64,000 nt of DNA. Source: UBA2779 sp965232165 (GTDB taxonomy: Bacteria; Spirochaetota; Spirochaetia; DSM-2461). The stretch spans positions 1,984,001 to 2,048,000 of the forward strand of contig CBDDOY010000001.1 in the NCBI GenBank assembly GCA_965232165.1. Reading direction: 5' to 3'. Shown piece by piece: positions 17,153 through 26,398 of the stretch. Both the position numbers and the translations under genes were made by a program. The notes under the pieces are model-generated. The model did no database searches, was not told the DNA's origin, and worked only from the letters and a program-made list of their open reading frames with translations. Position 1 is the first letter of the stretch. The number at the start of each line of letters is the position of its first letter.

Positions 17153-18307
17153 TTAAAAAGCCCGCACCGCACGAACAGAGAAGTCGTTGCTCTTGGCGTT
17201 GAAGTCGTCCAGGTGGCCATTGTCTGAGTCCAGAGTCCACGCTTTGCTCAAACTGGCCTCCGACGAGGACCAGGATAACTTCCAACCTACTGAACCTATC
17301 TGCGTATACAACTCATTCAACTCATCCTTGGAAGGCAAAAACCAGTCGTCCTTCCCTCCCAATGTGGAGTCAACGCATGCCTTTGCCGCATAGTTTTCTG
17401 TGAAACCGGCAGTATCCAGGGCTGTAACAATAGCCGCTGTGTTGGATTCTCCGGTTCCTATGGCTGTACCTGTTGTTCTTACTTCTGTCGTAGTATTACC
17501 CCATTTATACCTACCAGGAAGAGCACTGGGGGCCGCCTCCAGGTAAGTCCATTCAACAATGGCGGGATCAGTATTCACATAGAAGATTTTCCCTCCGGCA
17601 GGGCCGGTGTCGCCTATGCTGTACACTACCGTCAGTACGAAATCGACTGTTGTCTCTCCAGTGTAGTTGGTTTTACCGGCAGCCTTCACGGTGTATGTTC
17701 CGGTATCGCCTGTGCCGATCGTGTTTGCTATAGAGACTAGACCGCTGTTATCTATGGTGACGGCAGTAACGGGGGCTCCATCTTTTTTCTCTATGCTCAG
17801 GCCGTAATCAGTTCCTGCGGTCAGACGGGTATTGTTGATCGTTACGGTGAAAGTTGATGCTTGCGAGCCGGTGACAGTTTGGTCACCAATGGAAATAGAG
17901 AAGCCCTGCACATCTGCAATATCTTTGGCCGTTACTGTTATCGTGATCTTTGCCGTGTACGCTGAGTCTCCAACAGTGGCCGTCACGGTAATTTGAGCAG
18001 TGTTCCTGACATCCGCGTCCGGTGCAACCGTTACAACACCGGTTGCATCATTAACACTTACGCCCTGCGGGCTGCCCTCCAGGCTATAGACGATAGTACC
18101 CGCCGGCAGGTTTGTCCACGTCGGCACAGGACTCGCCGCGTCCTGAGCCATGCCAAATTCTGCGGTGACTCCGCTGCTGTACGTGAATGACGGCTGCGTT
18201 GTACCGCCGTTCTCATCATCCGTCGTTCCCGGGCACGATGCCAGAAACGCCAACAGTCCGATTGAGAGCAGGGCTCCCCTGCTCATTAGCCAGGAAAACT
18301 TCTTCAT
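17153..18307 (-). CDS. Lipoprotein with cadherin-like repeats and C-terminal DUF1566-like domain
   Basis: 384 residues. Signal peptide with lipobox LAFLASC (Cys ~25). Residues ~35-230 contain two or three Ig/cadherin-like beta units (VTVTAKDIADVQGFSISIG; TIDNSGLVSIANTIGTG). The C-terminal ~140 residues match the DUF1566/Lcl-type pattern: GPAGGKIFYV, DDWFLPSKDELNELY, WSSSEAS, SVRAVRAF. These are surface or periplasmic binding domains of unknown ligand, common in termite-gut treponemes. Ribosome site aaggagaaggaaa precedes ATG 18307. A short upstream frame overlaps its start (ATGA). Confidence 0.8.
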   Translation of the reverse strand: MKKFSWLMSRGALLSIGLLAFLASCPGTTDDENGGTTQPSFTYSSGVTAEFGMAQDAASPVPTWTNLPAGTIVYSLEGSPQGVSVNDATGVVTVAPDADVRNTAQITVTATVGDSAYTAKITITVTAKDIADVQGFSISIGDQTVTGSQASTFTVTINNTRLTAGTDYGLSIEKKDGAPVTAVTIDNSGLVSIANTIGTGDTGTYTVKAAGKTNYTGETTVDFVLTVVYSIGDTGPAGGKIFYVNTDPAIVEWTYLEAAPSALPGRYKWGNTTTEVRTTGTAIGTGESNTAAIVTALDTAGFTENYAAKACVDSTLGGKDDWFLPSKDELNELYTQIGSVGWKLSWSSSEASLSKAWTLDSDNGHLDDFNAKSNDFSVRAVRAF

Positions 18308-18420
18308 TTTCCTTCTCCTTCGAAAAATAGCAGCTGATCAGATATATCAGCCTTATAAATATCATTATTGCCGGCATAACAGCAGATCAAAGAACAGTCC
18401 ATATCAAAATTGTTCTGCAT
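18304..18420 (-). CDS. Small 38-residue ORF coupled to the lipoprotein gene
   Basis: ATG 18420 follows a very strong ribosome site (AAGGAGGAG, 4 nt spacing). The product has three Cys (CSLICC) and is acidic at the end (FFEGEGK). Its TGA overlaps the lipoprotein ATG as ATGA, so it may act as a leader peptide or translational coupler. The C-terminal codons also serve as the lipoprotein ribosome site. I recognise no family. Confidence 0.45.
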   Translation of the reverse strand: MQNNFDMDCSLICCYAGNNDIYKADISDQLLFFEGEGK

Positions 18421-18783
18421 TATGCTCCTCCTTATATATGCAAACGCCTTCCCCCTCTCTCCAGATGGAAATGGGGGGCTCCGGCAATCTTTTCTCCCGG
18501 CTAAATTCATAGACACAGAGGCTCGACAGGTACCGTTTGTCCAGTGCCCGCAGAAAATTTGTGCGGGGGAGTTCTGAGTTCCGGGATAAACAACAGCGGC
18601 ATATAGCACCGGAAAAGTTCGAGTCAAGAACTAAATGGGGTTTTTTAGAGGTGCCCTATAGCAAAAAGAAAAATGCCGGGTCCTGCTACAGTAAGGCTGC
18701 GCCTTGCGTATGCCGCTCCGCTCCCTGGGGCCAGTGTCATAGAGCGCGTCTCCCGAACACGTGTACAACACCAAAATACTTGT
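18421..18783. other. Intergenic region with a family-B repeat end
   Basis: Between the divergent lipoprotein unit and sixA. It contains the right-end fragment of repeat family B at about 18609-18656. No gene is supported here; the longer upstream extension of the sixA frame lacks a start with a ribosome site. Confidence 0.5.
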
Positions 18784-18789
18784 TATAAT
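18762..18789 (+). promoter_or_regulatory. Candidate promoter giving a leaderless sixA transcript
   Basis: TGTACA (18762-18767), 16-bp spacer, consensus TATAAT (18784-18789). Only six bases separate the -10 box from the sixA ATG (18796), so the predicted +1 falls on the start codon. No ribosome site is present. Confidence 0.5.
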
Positions 18790-18795
18790 GCTCTT

Positions 18796-19281
18796 ATGTT
18801 CAGACTAACACTCCTGCGCCATGCCAAGAGTGCTCAAGGGGATGGCGAAACTCCCGACATTCGGCGCACCCTAAATCAGCGCGGACGACATGATGCCCCC
18901 CTTATGGGGAGGGTTTGTGCGGAGAAACTGCCGACACCTGATATCATACTGGCCTCACCGGCACAGAGGGTGCGTGAAACACTGAAGCTGTTCTTTGGCC
19001 AATGGACGGCGGTGAATCGGGAAGTCGTCTACGCCGATGCTCTCTATCTCGCATCTCCGGAGGAGCTTCGAAAACTGATTCTCAAACACGCCGGGCACAA
19101 TTCCCACCTGTTTATCTGCGGGCATCAGCCCACATTGGGGGAGTTGGCATCCTGGCTCTGTGGTGATTGTGACTCCGATATGCCGACAACGGCGGTTCTG
19201 TCCCTTCTTTTCTCTTCAGGCGGCATGGAGCGGAACGCCGGACAGTTGGATTTCTACGCTTCGCCGCGTGATTATACCTGA
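18796..19281 (+). CDS. sixA: SixA-like phosphohistidine phosphatase
   Basis: 161 residues of the histidine phosphatase (phosphoglycerate mutase-like) superfamily. The RHAKS motif near the N terminus holds the nucleophilic His, ASPAQRVRET gives the second Arg, and FICGHQPTLGELASWL the second His, all as in SixA. Family members remove phosphate from His of phosphotransfer domains or PTS proteins. ATG 18796 is chosen because the RHG motif follows at once and a TATAAT box lies 6 bp upstream. mnmA begins 7 bp after its stop, so the two are probably cotranscribed. Confidence 0.82.
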   Translation: MFRLTLLRHAKSAQGDGETPDIRRTLNQRGRHDAPLMGRVCAEKLPTPDIILASPAQRVRETLKLFFGQWTAVNREVVYADALYLASPEELRKLILKHAGHNSHLFICGHQPTLGELASWLCGDCDSDMPTTAVLSLLFSSGGMERNAGQLDFYASPRDYT

Positions 19282-19288
19282 TTGACCC

Positions 19289-20368
19289 GTGAAGATTGGC
19301 GTTCTGCTCTCCGGGGGGGTGGACAGCTCAACAGCGTTGGTGTCCTTGAAAAAGGATAGACCCGATGCGGCAATAACAGCGTTCTATTTGAAAATCTGGC
19401 TTGAAGATGAATTATCCGACTTCGGCTCCTGCCCCTGGGAAGAGGATATGGAGTACGCCGCTCAGGTGTGCAGAGTCGTGGGGGTCCCGCTCAAGGTAAT
19501 AAGCCTGCAGCGGGAATATCGGGACAGGGTGGTGGACTACACCATAACCGAGCTTAGGGCCGGACGCACACCGAGCCCCGATATATTCTGTAACCGGCGC
19601 ATCAAATTCGGCGCTTTCATCGAGAGGGCAGGGGATTCGCTGGACAAAATCGCCTCGGGGCATTATGCCGTTGTTTCCAGGGATTCAGACGGCCTGTTCC
19701 GAATCAGGCGCTCGCCGGATGAGGTGAAGGATCAAACCTACTTCCTTTCCCATCTCACGCAGCAGCAGGCATCCCTCGCCCTGTTTCCCGTCGGCATGAT
19801 GACGAAGAAGGATGTGCGCCGTCTTGCCCAGGATTGGGATTTGCCCGCCAAGTCCAGGAAAGACAGCCAGGGAATCTGTTTCCTTGGGAAAATAAAATAC
19901 CCTCAGTTCGTCCGGCACTATCTGGGTGAAAAGGAAGGCGTCATCATCGATGGGGAAACAAATCATATTCTCGGCGCCCACAGGGGCGCCTGGTTTTATA
20001 CGATTGGACAACGGACCGGCCTCGGCCTCTCAGGCGGTCCCTGGTATGTGATTGACCGGGATGTAAAGAAAAACATAGTATTCGTAGGACATGCTGCGAC
20101 CGCCCAGGAAGCGGCGGTGAGCCGCTTCAACGTGGTTCGGCCCAATTGGATTGCCGGTCCGCCTGCATTTCCCGCCAGATTGAGCGTGAAACTTCGCCAC
20201 GGCCCCAGACTCATCCGGACAAAGGTGTCTCTCTCATCCCCGTCACAGGAGGGTCTGGCGCGGCTCTCTGTTCAGATGGATGAAGCCGACAGGGGCGTCG
20301 CACCGGGTCAGTTTGCCGTGTTTTATCAGGAAGACCTCTGCCTGGGCGGGGCGATGATTGAGGGTTGA
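19289..20368 (+). CDS. mnmA: tRNA-specific 2-thiouridylase MnmA
   Basis: 359 residues from GTG 19289. It adds sulfur at U34 of Lys, Glu and Gln tRNAs. The PP-loop GVLLSGGVDSST is at the N terminus, and the two catalytic cysteines are in FCNRR (~residue 101) and SQGICFLG (~199). The C-terminal beta-barrel domain is present. It follows sixA by 7 bp. Confidence 0.93.
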   Translation: MKIGVLLSGGVDSSTALVSLKKDRPDAAITAFYLKIWLEDELSDFGSCPWEEDMEYAAQVCRVVGVPLKVISLQREYRDRVVDYTITELRAGRTPSPDIFCNRRIKFGAFIERAGDSLDKIASGHYAVVSRDSDGLFRIRRSPDEVKDQTYFLSHLTQQQASLALFPVGMMTKKDVRRLAQDWDLPAKSRKDSQGICFLGKIKYPQFVRHYLGEKEGVIIDGETNHILGAHRGAWFYTIGQRTGLGLSGGPWYVIDRDVKKNIVFVGHAATAQEAAVSRFNVVRPNWIAGPPAFPARLSVKLRHGPRLIRTKVSLSSPSQEGLARLSVQMDEADRGVAPGQFAVFYQEDLCLGGAMIEG

Positions 20369-20404
20369 ACATGGAAAGGTTTGCCGTCAGTGTCCGGCTC
20401 TCTT

Positions 20405-21571
20405 TCACAGCACTTCATTCAGGGCGGACCGGAGGTCTTCTTCACTCAGCCGGACGGGGAAATTCTTACTGTCCGATGCCTGAATTACTGCGTCCAATTG
20501 CTCCTTTTTCAGCCCGTATGCCGATAGACAAGGGAGTCCCATCGCCCAGTAGTCAATGCGGTCTAACATGGCCGTTAACTCGCATGAGAAAAGAATACTT
20601 GCGGCATCCTCCAATATGCTCATGGTATGACGATGCTGCGGATCATCGGTTAACCGATTGATCATGCGGCGAAACACTGGAATCACCAGCAGACCGCAGG
20701 CAACGCCGTGAGGAACATCGCAGGCGGCGCCTAATGGTCCGGCAAGACCGTGGACCGCGCCAAGACCGGCGTTGGAAAGTGTCAGTCCGGAGAAATAGGC
20801 CGACAGGGTGAGTTCGCCCCGCGCATAGATCTCATTGTCCTTCCCATAGAGCCGGTCGGAGAAGAGCCGACTTCCCCGCCCGAAGTATTTGAAGCCTTCT
20901 CGGGCGAGAAAGGCCGTGAAGGGTGTGGCCTTTGTGGAGATGGCGGATTCGAGGAGCTGGCAGAAAGCGTCCATGGCACAGGCCAGACTCACCTCCGGCG
21001 GGCAGCCCAAAGCCAGGGCTGGATCAAGAAGAACGGTCCGTGGGATGAAGGCATTATGACGCAGTGATTTCTTGAAACCGTTCTTCCCCCGGCGGCTGAT
21101 AACGGCATTATTAGTCGCTTCGCTTCCCGTCCCGGCCGTGGTGGGCACGGCAATCATGGGGGCACTGTCCGCTCTCGGCTTCCTCTTGCCTATGCCTTCG
21201 AGGTATTCGATGACACTTCCTTCATGTCTGAGCATGGCGGCCACTGCTTTTCCGGCGTCCAGCACCGATCCTCCGCCTATGGCCACGACGGCGCCTGCCC
21301 CTCTATCCCGTGCCATGGCCGTAAGTTCATCTACCATTTCCGGTGTCGGTTCGCCGCTGACGGTTTCTCGTTGATACTCGATACCGGTCGAGCGGAAACC
21401 GGCTTCCAGTGCTTTCCAATAATCCGTGTGGGGGAAATGCCTGCCACTCACCACGAAGAGACGGGCAGATTGCTGGGCAAGATGAATCAGTGATTTGAGA
21501 CTTCCCGTGCCATAGACAAGCTCATGGTTGCCAAAATGACGAAACAGATCGATTGTTGTTTCCATTTTCAT
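20405..21571 (-). CDS. Iron-containing (type III) alcohol dehydrogenase
   Basis: 388 residues. NAD(P)-dependent metal alcohol dehydrogenase family. The GGGSVLDAGKA nucleotide motif is at ~residue 97, TTAGTGSEATNNAV at ~142, and the metal ligands are recognisable as Asp in CAMDAFCQLLES, then His in AVHGLAGPLG and in DVPHG. Its alcohol or aldehyde substrate is not predictable; butanol/ethanol or 1,3-propanediol-type roles are all possible. Stands alone, convergent with mnmA and divergent from the next gene. Confidence 0.9.
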   Translation of the reverse strand: MKMETTIDLFRHFGNHELVYGTGSLKSLIHLAQQSARLFVVSGRHFPHTDYWKALEAGFRSTGIEYQRETVSGEPTPEMVDELTAMARDRGAGAVVAIGGGSVLDAGKAVAAMLRHEGSVIEYLEGIGKRKPRADSAPMIAVPTTAGTGSEATNNAVISRRGKNGFKKSLRHNAFIPRTVLLDPALALGCPPEVSLACAMDAFCQLLESAISTKATPFTAFLAREGFKYFGRGSRLFSDRLYGKDNEIYARGELTLSAYFSGLTLSNAGLGAVHGLAGPLGAACDVPHGVACGLLVIPVFRRMINRLTDDPQHRHTMSILEDAASILFSCELTAMLDRIDYWAMGLPCLSAYGLKKEQLDAVIQASDSKNFPVRLSEEDLRSALNEVL

Positions 21572-21615
21572 CCTTGCTTAGAGTCATCACAGTATATATT
21601 ATGTAACTGGAACAA

Positions 21616-22443
21616 ATGACCATGAAAAATCACAGTGCCGATGCCGTTTTCATTGCCATGCTCACCGCTATATTAATCACAACGGTCTCCTGTGTCACCA
21701 GTGCCCCGGCTGCGGAATCTCAAGTTTCCCAGGAGAAATCACCGCCGTCGACGGAGTTTGAATGGCTTTTAGACACCCGGCCATTGGGTAATACCCTGGT
21801 GTTTGTGGCCGCAGGGCCCATGCATTCAAATCGAGACATGGAGAAGCTGTCGGCCTTAAAAGATGCGGCAATGCAGGCCGGGGTCTTTTCGAGCTTCTGG
21901 GGTTCGAGGCAGGATTTCATAGTGAGCAGTGTGCATGGTACGAATCTTTCGGAAAGAACGAGGGCCGACTATGACGGCAGTGCCGAAGATGCCGCCTTAG
22001 AACAGTTAGAAGCGGTAGGCGAATGGGTAACCGATGAGGGCACCTGGGTTAAATACCAACTTGAGAAGAATGATATTCCCGCCATGAACTGGCAGCCTGA
22101 GTACCTGGGGGGACAGCCGACATGGCTTCATAGGCCGCCGGAAATCAGCGGCTGGCTGGTGACCGTCGGACTTGGAAGTCATCAAAGCACCCTGTCTAAG
22201 TCGATCCGCAAGGCGGATGAAGCGGCCTTGGCAGAGATTGTTCAACGACTGTACGGCGAGAACCGTACCATAAACATCGATAAGACTCTGTCATCACAAA
22301 CATGGTCCAAAACGGATTCGGCCTCGGCCTCCTACGCCAAAGGTTTCGGAATTGTCCGAGGCTTTCTGGTCATCGCGCGGTGGTACGATGATTCAGGCGC
22401 ATGGTCGTTGGCTGCATGCCCGTTGGAGTGGAATGGGGGATAG
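21616..22443 (+). CDS. Putative lipoprotein, LPP20-like C-terminal region
   Basis: 275 residues; hydrophobic leader ending in TVSC (Cys ~26) suggests a spirochaete-type lipoprotein. The middle is unremarkable, while the last ~90 residues (VGLGSHQSTLSKSIRKADEAALAEIVQRLYG) resemble the LPP20/FlgO-type domain seen in envelope lipoproteins. The ribosome site is weak, and ATG 21622 is an equally good start. Function unknown. Confidence 0.6.
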   Translation: MTMKNHSADAVFIAMLTAILITTVSCVTSAPAAESQVSQEKSPPSTEFEWLLDTRPLGNTLVFVAAGPMHSNRDMEKLSALKDAAMQAGVFSSFWGSRQDFIVSSVHGTNLSERTRADYDGSAEDAALEQLEAVGEWVTDEGTWVKYQLEKNDIPAMNWQPEYLGGQPTWLHRPPEISGWLVTVGLGSHQSTLSKSIRKADEAALAEIVQRLYGENRTINIDKTLSSQTWSKTDSASASYAKGFGIVRGFLVIARWYDDSGAWSLAACPLEWNGG

Positions 22444-22457
22444 GCATCTCTGAAGAG

Positions 22458-23078
22458 TCAGTCATTCTTCCTCTTATAAGCCTCAAATGCCTCATCATCC
22501 GCTTTCTGCCAGGATTCATAATCTCCCTGGAGTACCCCTTCGAAGTCTTCCCAGAATGATTCCTCTTCAGGGGTTGGTTTTTCAGCCTTGGGCTGGATGG
22601 ACCGTTCACTTGGATCGTCCTTCCAGGGAAGAACCCGTCTGGCCGTTACATAGCGGCGGCTCCAGTAGCGGCTGTCGGCAGGGCTGATAACAACCCCGGT
22701 CTTAGGCCCGCCTGAGATGCTGTGGATGATGTAGCCGTCAGAATACCAAATTGCCACATGGTTGATGCGGTTCGGATTGGCGCCGGTGGCGTAGAATAGA
22801 AGATCACAGGGCCGCCAATTTCCCTTATCCACCGGTTTGCCGATGGCGGCCATTTGTCTCGATGTTCGCGGCAGATTGGGGAGGGAGGGTTTGTAGAGAT
22901 AGTTCACGTATCCTGAGCAATCGAATCCGGTTGGATCCATGCCGCCGTTCCGGTACGGCCTTCCCTCAAGATTGGCGGCGCGGTCGAGGAGGTCTTGGAT
23001 GGGTTCGGAGCCCATATCCATGGCCATGAGGGGAATGAGTATCACAGAATGAAGAAAGATGCGGATACCGCGTCTCAT
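22458..23078 (-). CDS. NlpC/P60 family cell-wall hydrolase
   Basis: 206 residues from ATG 23078, which has the site gagagg upstream and gives a signal peptide (MRRGIRIFLHSVILIPLMAM). Cysteine peptidase of the NlpC/P60 fold: catalytic Cys in FDCSGYVNYLY, His in INHVAIWY, and a third polar His in GYIIHSISGG. It cuts peptide stems of murein. An acidic/Lys-rich tail of ~55 residues follows the domain. It overlaps the RseC-like gene by 4 bp. Confidence 0.87.
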   Translation of the reverse strand: MRRGIRIFLHSVILIPLMAMDMGSEPIQDLLDRAANLEGRPYRNGGMDPTGFDCSGYVNYLYKPSLPNLPRTSRQMAAIGKPVDKGNWRPCDLLFYATGANPNRINHVAIWYSDGYIIHSISGGPKTGVVISPADSRYWSRRYVTARRVLPWKDDPSERSIQPKAEKPTPEEESFWEDFEGVLQGDYESWQKADDEAFEAYKRKND

Positions 23079-23515
23079 GCCGGCTTCCTCTCTTTGAGAA
23101 TAGAAATAATTTCCGGGTAGCATTTGCCCTTCCTTTTACCTCCGGCGAGGTATATCAGTCCCGCTGAGCCAAACAGCCCTATGAAGCCGGCAAGAGCGGC
23201 AAGACCGTCTTCAGGGCCTGGCAGCAATCTGAGTGTAACAAACCAGAGTGCCGCCGCCGTGAGGACGGGAAGGCCGAGTATCAGGAGCGAAGCGGCAATG
23301 CCTATGGGGGCGCTCACCTCGACTGTATCTCCGGGTTTCAATGACATGACAGTCGGCATAGCGGCCTTGAACGGCCTGCCGCTGACTCGGCAGCCGCAAC
23401 GTGATGAGTTGCAGCCCATGCTCCGGTCGCATGATTGGCTTCTCTCAACCTCGTCGATTATTCTTAAGTTCACCCAGGATTCGCCGAAGCCCGCAACTTT
23501 GGCTTTTCTAATCAT
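23075..23515 (-). CDS. RseC/MucC-type membrane protein (SoxR-reducing system family)
   Basis: 146 residues from ATG 23515, which follows GGAGG at 5 nt; the upstream TTG is less likely. Cysteines CDRSMGCNSSRCGC near the N terminus form the Cys-rich motif of the RseC family, followed by a beta segment and two membrane helices (~75-130). In other bacteria RseC proteins are linked to Rnf complexes and the reduction of SoxR. Here it is transcribed divergently from the nqr-like operon, 129 bp away, which supports a link. Confidence 0.75.
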   Translation of the reverse strand: MIRKAKVAGFGESWVNLRIIDEVERSQSCDRSMGCNSSRCGCRVSGRPFKAAMPTVMSLKPGDTVEVSAPIGIAASLLILGLPVLTAAALWFVTLRLLPGPEDGLAALAGFIGLFGSAGLIYLAGGKRKGKCYPEIISILKERKPA

Positions 23516-23644
23516 ATTGGCCTCCACTATCAAACTATATACTACTTAAATAAGGATTATTTATCAAATTTCTTGAATTCCGCTTGGCATACTGTGAGAT
23601 ATGGATAATAATTTACTGATAAAGGGTTCAAGGGGTAAATAGCC

Positions 23645-24598
23645 ATGTTCCAGAAACAGTTGATGATGCGAAAAGTCGTTTACTCCCTCATACCGATATT
23701 CATCTTTTCCATGATTTTGTATGGATGGAGGAGTTTGGCGGTTACAGGGGTGGTGTTCGTATTCGGTATTTTTACCGAATACCTGTTCATGAAGCACAGG
23801 GGCAAGAAGGTGAGCGAGGCCGTTTTGGTAACCTGTTCACTCTACGCCCTGTCCCTGCCTCCGGCGGTTCCATTATGGATTGCCGCCATCGGTATCATCT
23901 TCGGTGTTCTGTTCGCCAAGTGCATCTTCGGCGGATTCGGACGAAACATATTTAACCCGGCCATCGCCGGGCGGCTGTTCATCTATGTCGCGTTTCCAGA
24001 CGGTATGCAGCGCAGCTTCATCCAGCCTTGGATGCCGGGCACGGCATGGAATTTCAGTCTTGGAACATCGATTGACTCGGCAACAGCGGCTACCCCGCTG
24101 ATGAACTTGAAGGATGGTATTCTGCCGGATTTGAACAGCCTCATCCTGGGTCTCCGTATGGGAGCCTTGGGGGAGAGTGCCGTTATTCTTATTGCGGCTG
24201 CAGCCATCTATCTCATCGCTGCGAAAACAGCCAACTGGAGAATTATGCTATCCACCTTCGTCAGCTTTGCGGCGGTTACCATCTCCATTTGGGCGGCTCG
24301 CATCATACCCGCAGGAAGCATGATGCCATTTCCTCCTTTGGAAGCCATGCTCTCCGGCAGTTTCCTCTTCATCACCGTTTTCATGGTGACCGACCCTGTC
24401 ACGGCACCGAAGAATACGGTGTCTCAATGGGTTTATGGCATTCTCATCGGCGGAGTTTCGGCGGCAATCAGAATCTTCTCTCTCTTCCCTGAGGGGGTGA
24501 GTTTTGGTATTCTCATCGGCAACACCTTCGCCGGTTTATTCGATGAATGGTTTTCCACGGCCAAGAAGAAATCACCGGCAAAAGGAGGGGCCTCATGA
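23645..24598 (+). CDS. NqrB/RnfD-family membrane subunit
   Basis: 317 residues with about eight to ten membrane helices. It is the channel-core subunit of the Na+-NQR/Rnf family. FGGFGRNIFNPAIAGRLF is a family hallmark. The covalent-FMN region DSATAATPL is present (candidate Thr ~150). Length is closer to RnfD than to NqrB, which carries a longer N terminus. First gene of a five-gene run; its stop overlaps the next ATG (ATGA). Confidence 0.88.
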   Translation: MFQKQLMMRKVVYSLIPIFIFSMILYGWRSLAVTGVVFVFGIFTEYLFMKHRGKKVSEAVLVTCSLYALSLPPAVPLWIAAIGIIFGVLFAKCIFGGFGRNIFNPAIAGRLFIYVAFPDGMQRSFIQPWMPGTAWNFSLGTSIDSATAATPLMNLKDGILPDLNSLILGLRMGALGESAVILIAAAAIYLIAAKTANWRIMLSTFVSFAAVTISIWAARIIPAGSMMPFPPLEAMLSGSFLFITVFMVTDPVTAPKNTVSQWVYGILIGGVSAAIRIFSLFPEGVSFGILIGNTFAGLFDEWFSTAKKKSPAKGGAS

Positions 24599-25191
24599 AT
24601 AAGGAATCCTTTATATACGTCGTCATTTTCACCTTTATCGTGGCTTTTGTGTTTGTTTTCATCATCGCCTTAGCCGATAATGCCACCGCCGCGAGGGTCG
24701 CTCAAAATCAGGCGCTGGTAACGGCCAATGCCTTCCTCAATGTGGTCAATCGGGCGGAAGAGAATAGTGAGCAGTCTCTGAAAACCTTTTCTTCTCTCTT
24801 CGGCTCCGTGGAGGGCGAGTCCGTGGTGCGGGCCACGATAGACGGAAAGGACCTCCTTGTGAAGCAATTCGCCGGGCAGGGCCTCTGGGGGACCGTGACA
24901 GGCGTCGTCGCCGTCGATGCCTTTGTTGAACGCATCCTCGGTCTGGATATCATCAGTCACTCCGAAACCCCCGGCCTCGGCGGGCGCATAGAGGAAGAAT
25001 GGTTCAAGGCCCAGTTCCGTAATGAGAAGATAAACTCCGATGGGATACGGGTTCGCAAGGGCGAGGGAGGATCCGACTCGGATACCGAAAACTCATCTGT
25101 AGACGGCGTAACCGGCGCCTCGCTTACCAGCGCCGCCATGGAGGTGATTGTCAATAATGAAATTGAGAAGCTGCGGGAGGCAAGCCAATGA
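24595..25191 (+). CDS. NqrC/RnfG-family flavoprotein subunit
   Basis: 198 residues, one N-terminal membrane anchor and a periplasmic FMN-binding domain. Near the C terminus DGVTGASLTS matches the ApbE flavinylation motif, with Ser (~176) where most members have Thr. SHSETPGLGGRIEEEWFKAQF is also typical. No apbE is present in this window, so the FMN transferase must be encoded elsewhere. It overlaps both neighbours by 4 bp. Confidence 0.9.
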   Translation: MNKESFIYVVIFTFIVAFVFVFIIALADNATAARVAQNQALVTANAFLNVVNRAEENSEQSLKTFSSLFGSVEGESVVRATIDGKDLLVKQFAGQGLWGTVTGVVAVDAFVERILGLDIISHSETPGLGGRIEEEWFKAQFRNEKINSDGIRVRKGEGGSDSDTENSSVDGVTGASLTSAAMEVIVNNEIEKLREASQ

Positions 25192-25796
25192 GCGGTGAAA
25201 CGGCATCGTCCATACTCAAGAAGAATCTGTGGACAGATAACCCCATTTTCGTTCAGATCCTGGGAATCTGCTCTACCTTGGCGGTCACCAACAACCTTGC
25301 GAACACCCTCATCATGACGGCCGCCGTCATCTTCGTAACCGGGCTGTCCAACATAACGGTGTCGGTCATCAAGGCATTGATACCGCGCAAGGTACGCATG
25401 ATCGTGCAGACCATCATCATCGCATTCTATGTTATCATCGTCGACATCGTTCTTAGGGCCTATATGCCGGAGATATCCAAGGCATTGGGGCCCTATGTCG
25501 GTCTCATCATCACTAACTGCATCATCATGGGCCGGGCCGAAGCCTTTGCCCAGGCCAATCCGCCGATTGCGGCACTGTGGGATGGGGTAACCAGCGGTGC
25601 CGGATACATGGGAGTTCTCGTCATCATTGCCATAGTGAGGGAGTTCCTGGGCGCCGGTTCTCTGCTTGGATTCCCCATCCTGGGCGAGGGTTTTACAAAC
25701 TGGACCATCATGGTGATGCCGCCGAGTGCATTCTTCCTCTTAGGCAGTCTAATCTGGGCCGCAAAGAGCATCATGATTAAGAAGGAGGCCGCATAA
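25188..25796 (+). CDS. NqrD/RnfE-family membrane subunit
   Basis: 202 residues, six helices. NPIFVQILGICSTLAVTNNLANTL contains the conserved Cys (~28) of the membrane [2Fe-2S] site shared by NqrD/E and RnfA/E, and LIITNCIIMGRAEAFA the second Cys. With its neighbour it forms the inverted-topology pair across the membrane. Overlaps nqrC by 4 bp and nqrE by one base. Confidence 0.92.
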   Translation: MSGETASSILKKNLWTDNPIFVQILGICSTLAVTNNLANTLIMTAAVIFVTGLSNITVSVIKALIPRKVRMIVQTIIIAFYVIIVDIVLRAYMPEISKALGPYVGLIITNCIIMGRAEAFAQANPPIAALWDGVTSGAGYMGVLVIIAIVREFLGAGSLLGFPILGEGFTNWTIMVMPPSAFFLLGSLIWAAKSIMIKKEAA

Positions 25797-26389
25797 TGGC
25801 GCCGCAAATCAGCCCGCTGGTAATCCTATTCGCTTCGGTCTTCACCGGCAACATTCTTCTGACAAATTTCCTGGGTATGTGTTCCTTCATTTCAATCAGC
25901 AAGGACATGAAGTCATCCAATGGCCTGGGGCTGGCGGTAACGGTGGTGCTCACCATAACCGCCGCGTTTAACTGGGCGGTGATGCGTTACATCCTCGTCC
26001 CCCTGGACCTCATGGTGTACCGCTACATCATCTTCATCGTCATCATCGCGGCTACGGTGCAGATGCTGGAGATGATTATCGACAGGGTGAGTCCGGCACT
26101 CTACATGAGTCTGGGCATATTTCTGCCCCTCATCACCGTCAACTGTGCCATTCTGGGCGTGGCTTTGTTCATGCAGATACGAAACTACGACTTCATTCAA
26201 ACCGTCACATTCGGCCTCGGCTCCGGTTTGGGCTGGTGGCTGGCCATATTAGCCCTGGCGGCCATACAGAAAAAACTGGCTCGCGCGCCTGTTCCGGCGG
26301 GATTAAAGGGGCCGGGTATCACACTCATAACCATTGGATTCATGGCGCTGGCCTTCGTGGGTTTCAGCGGCATGCTCAATGTGCAGTAG
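25796..26389 (+). CDS. NqrE/RnfA-family membrane subunit
   Basis: 197 residues, six helices. GNILLTNFLGMCSF and LITVNCAILGVALF carry the two conserved Cys of the inter-subunit iron-sulfur site. It pairs with the preceding subunit. The start codon shares one base with the upstream stop. Confidence 0.92.
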   Translation: MAPQISPLVILFASVFTGNILLTNFLGMCSFISISKDMKSSNGLGLAVTVVLTITAAFNWAVMRYILVPLDLMVYRYIIFIVIIAATVQMLEMIIDRVSPALYMSLGIFLPLITVNCAILGVALFMQIRNYDFIQTVTFGLGSGLGWWLAILALAAIQKKLARAPVPAGLKGPGITLITIGFMALAFVGFSGMLNVQ

Positions 26390-26398
26390 GGAGGTTTC

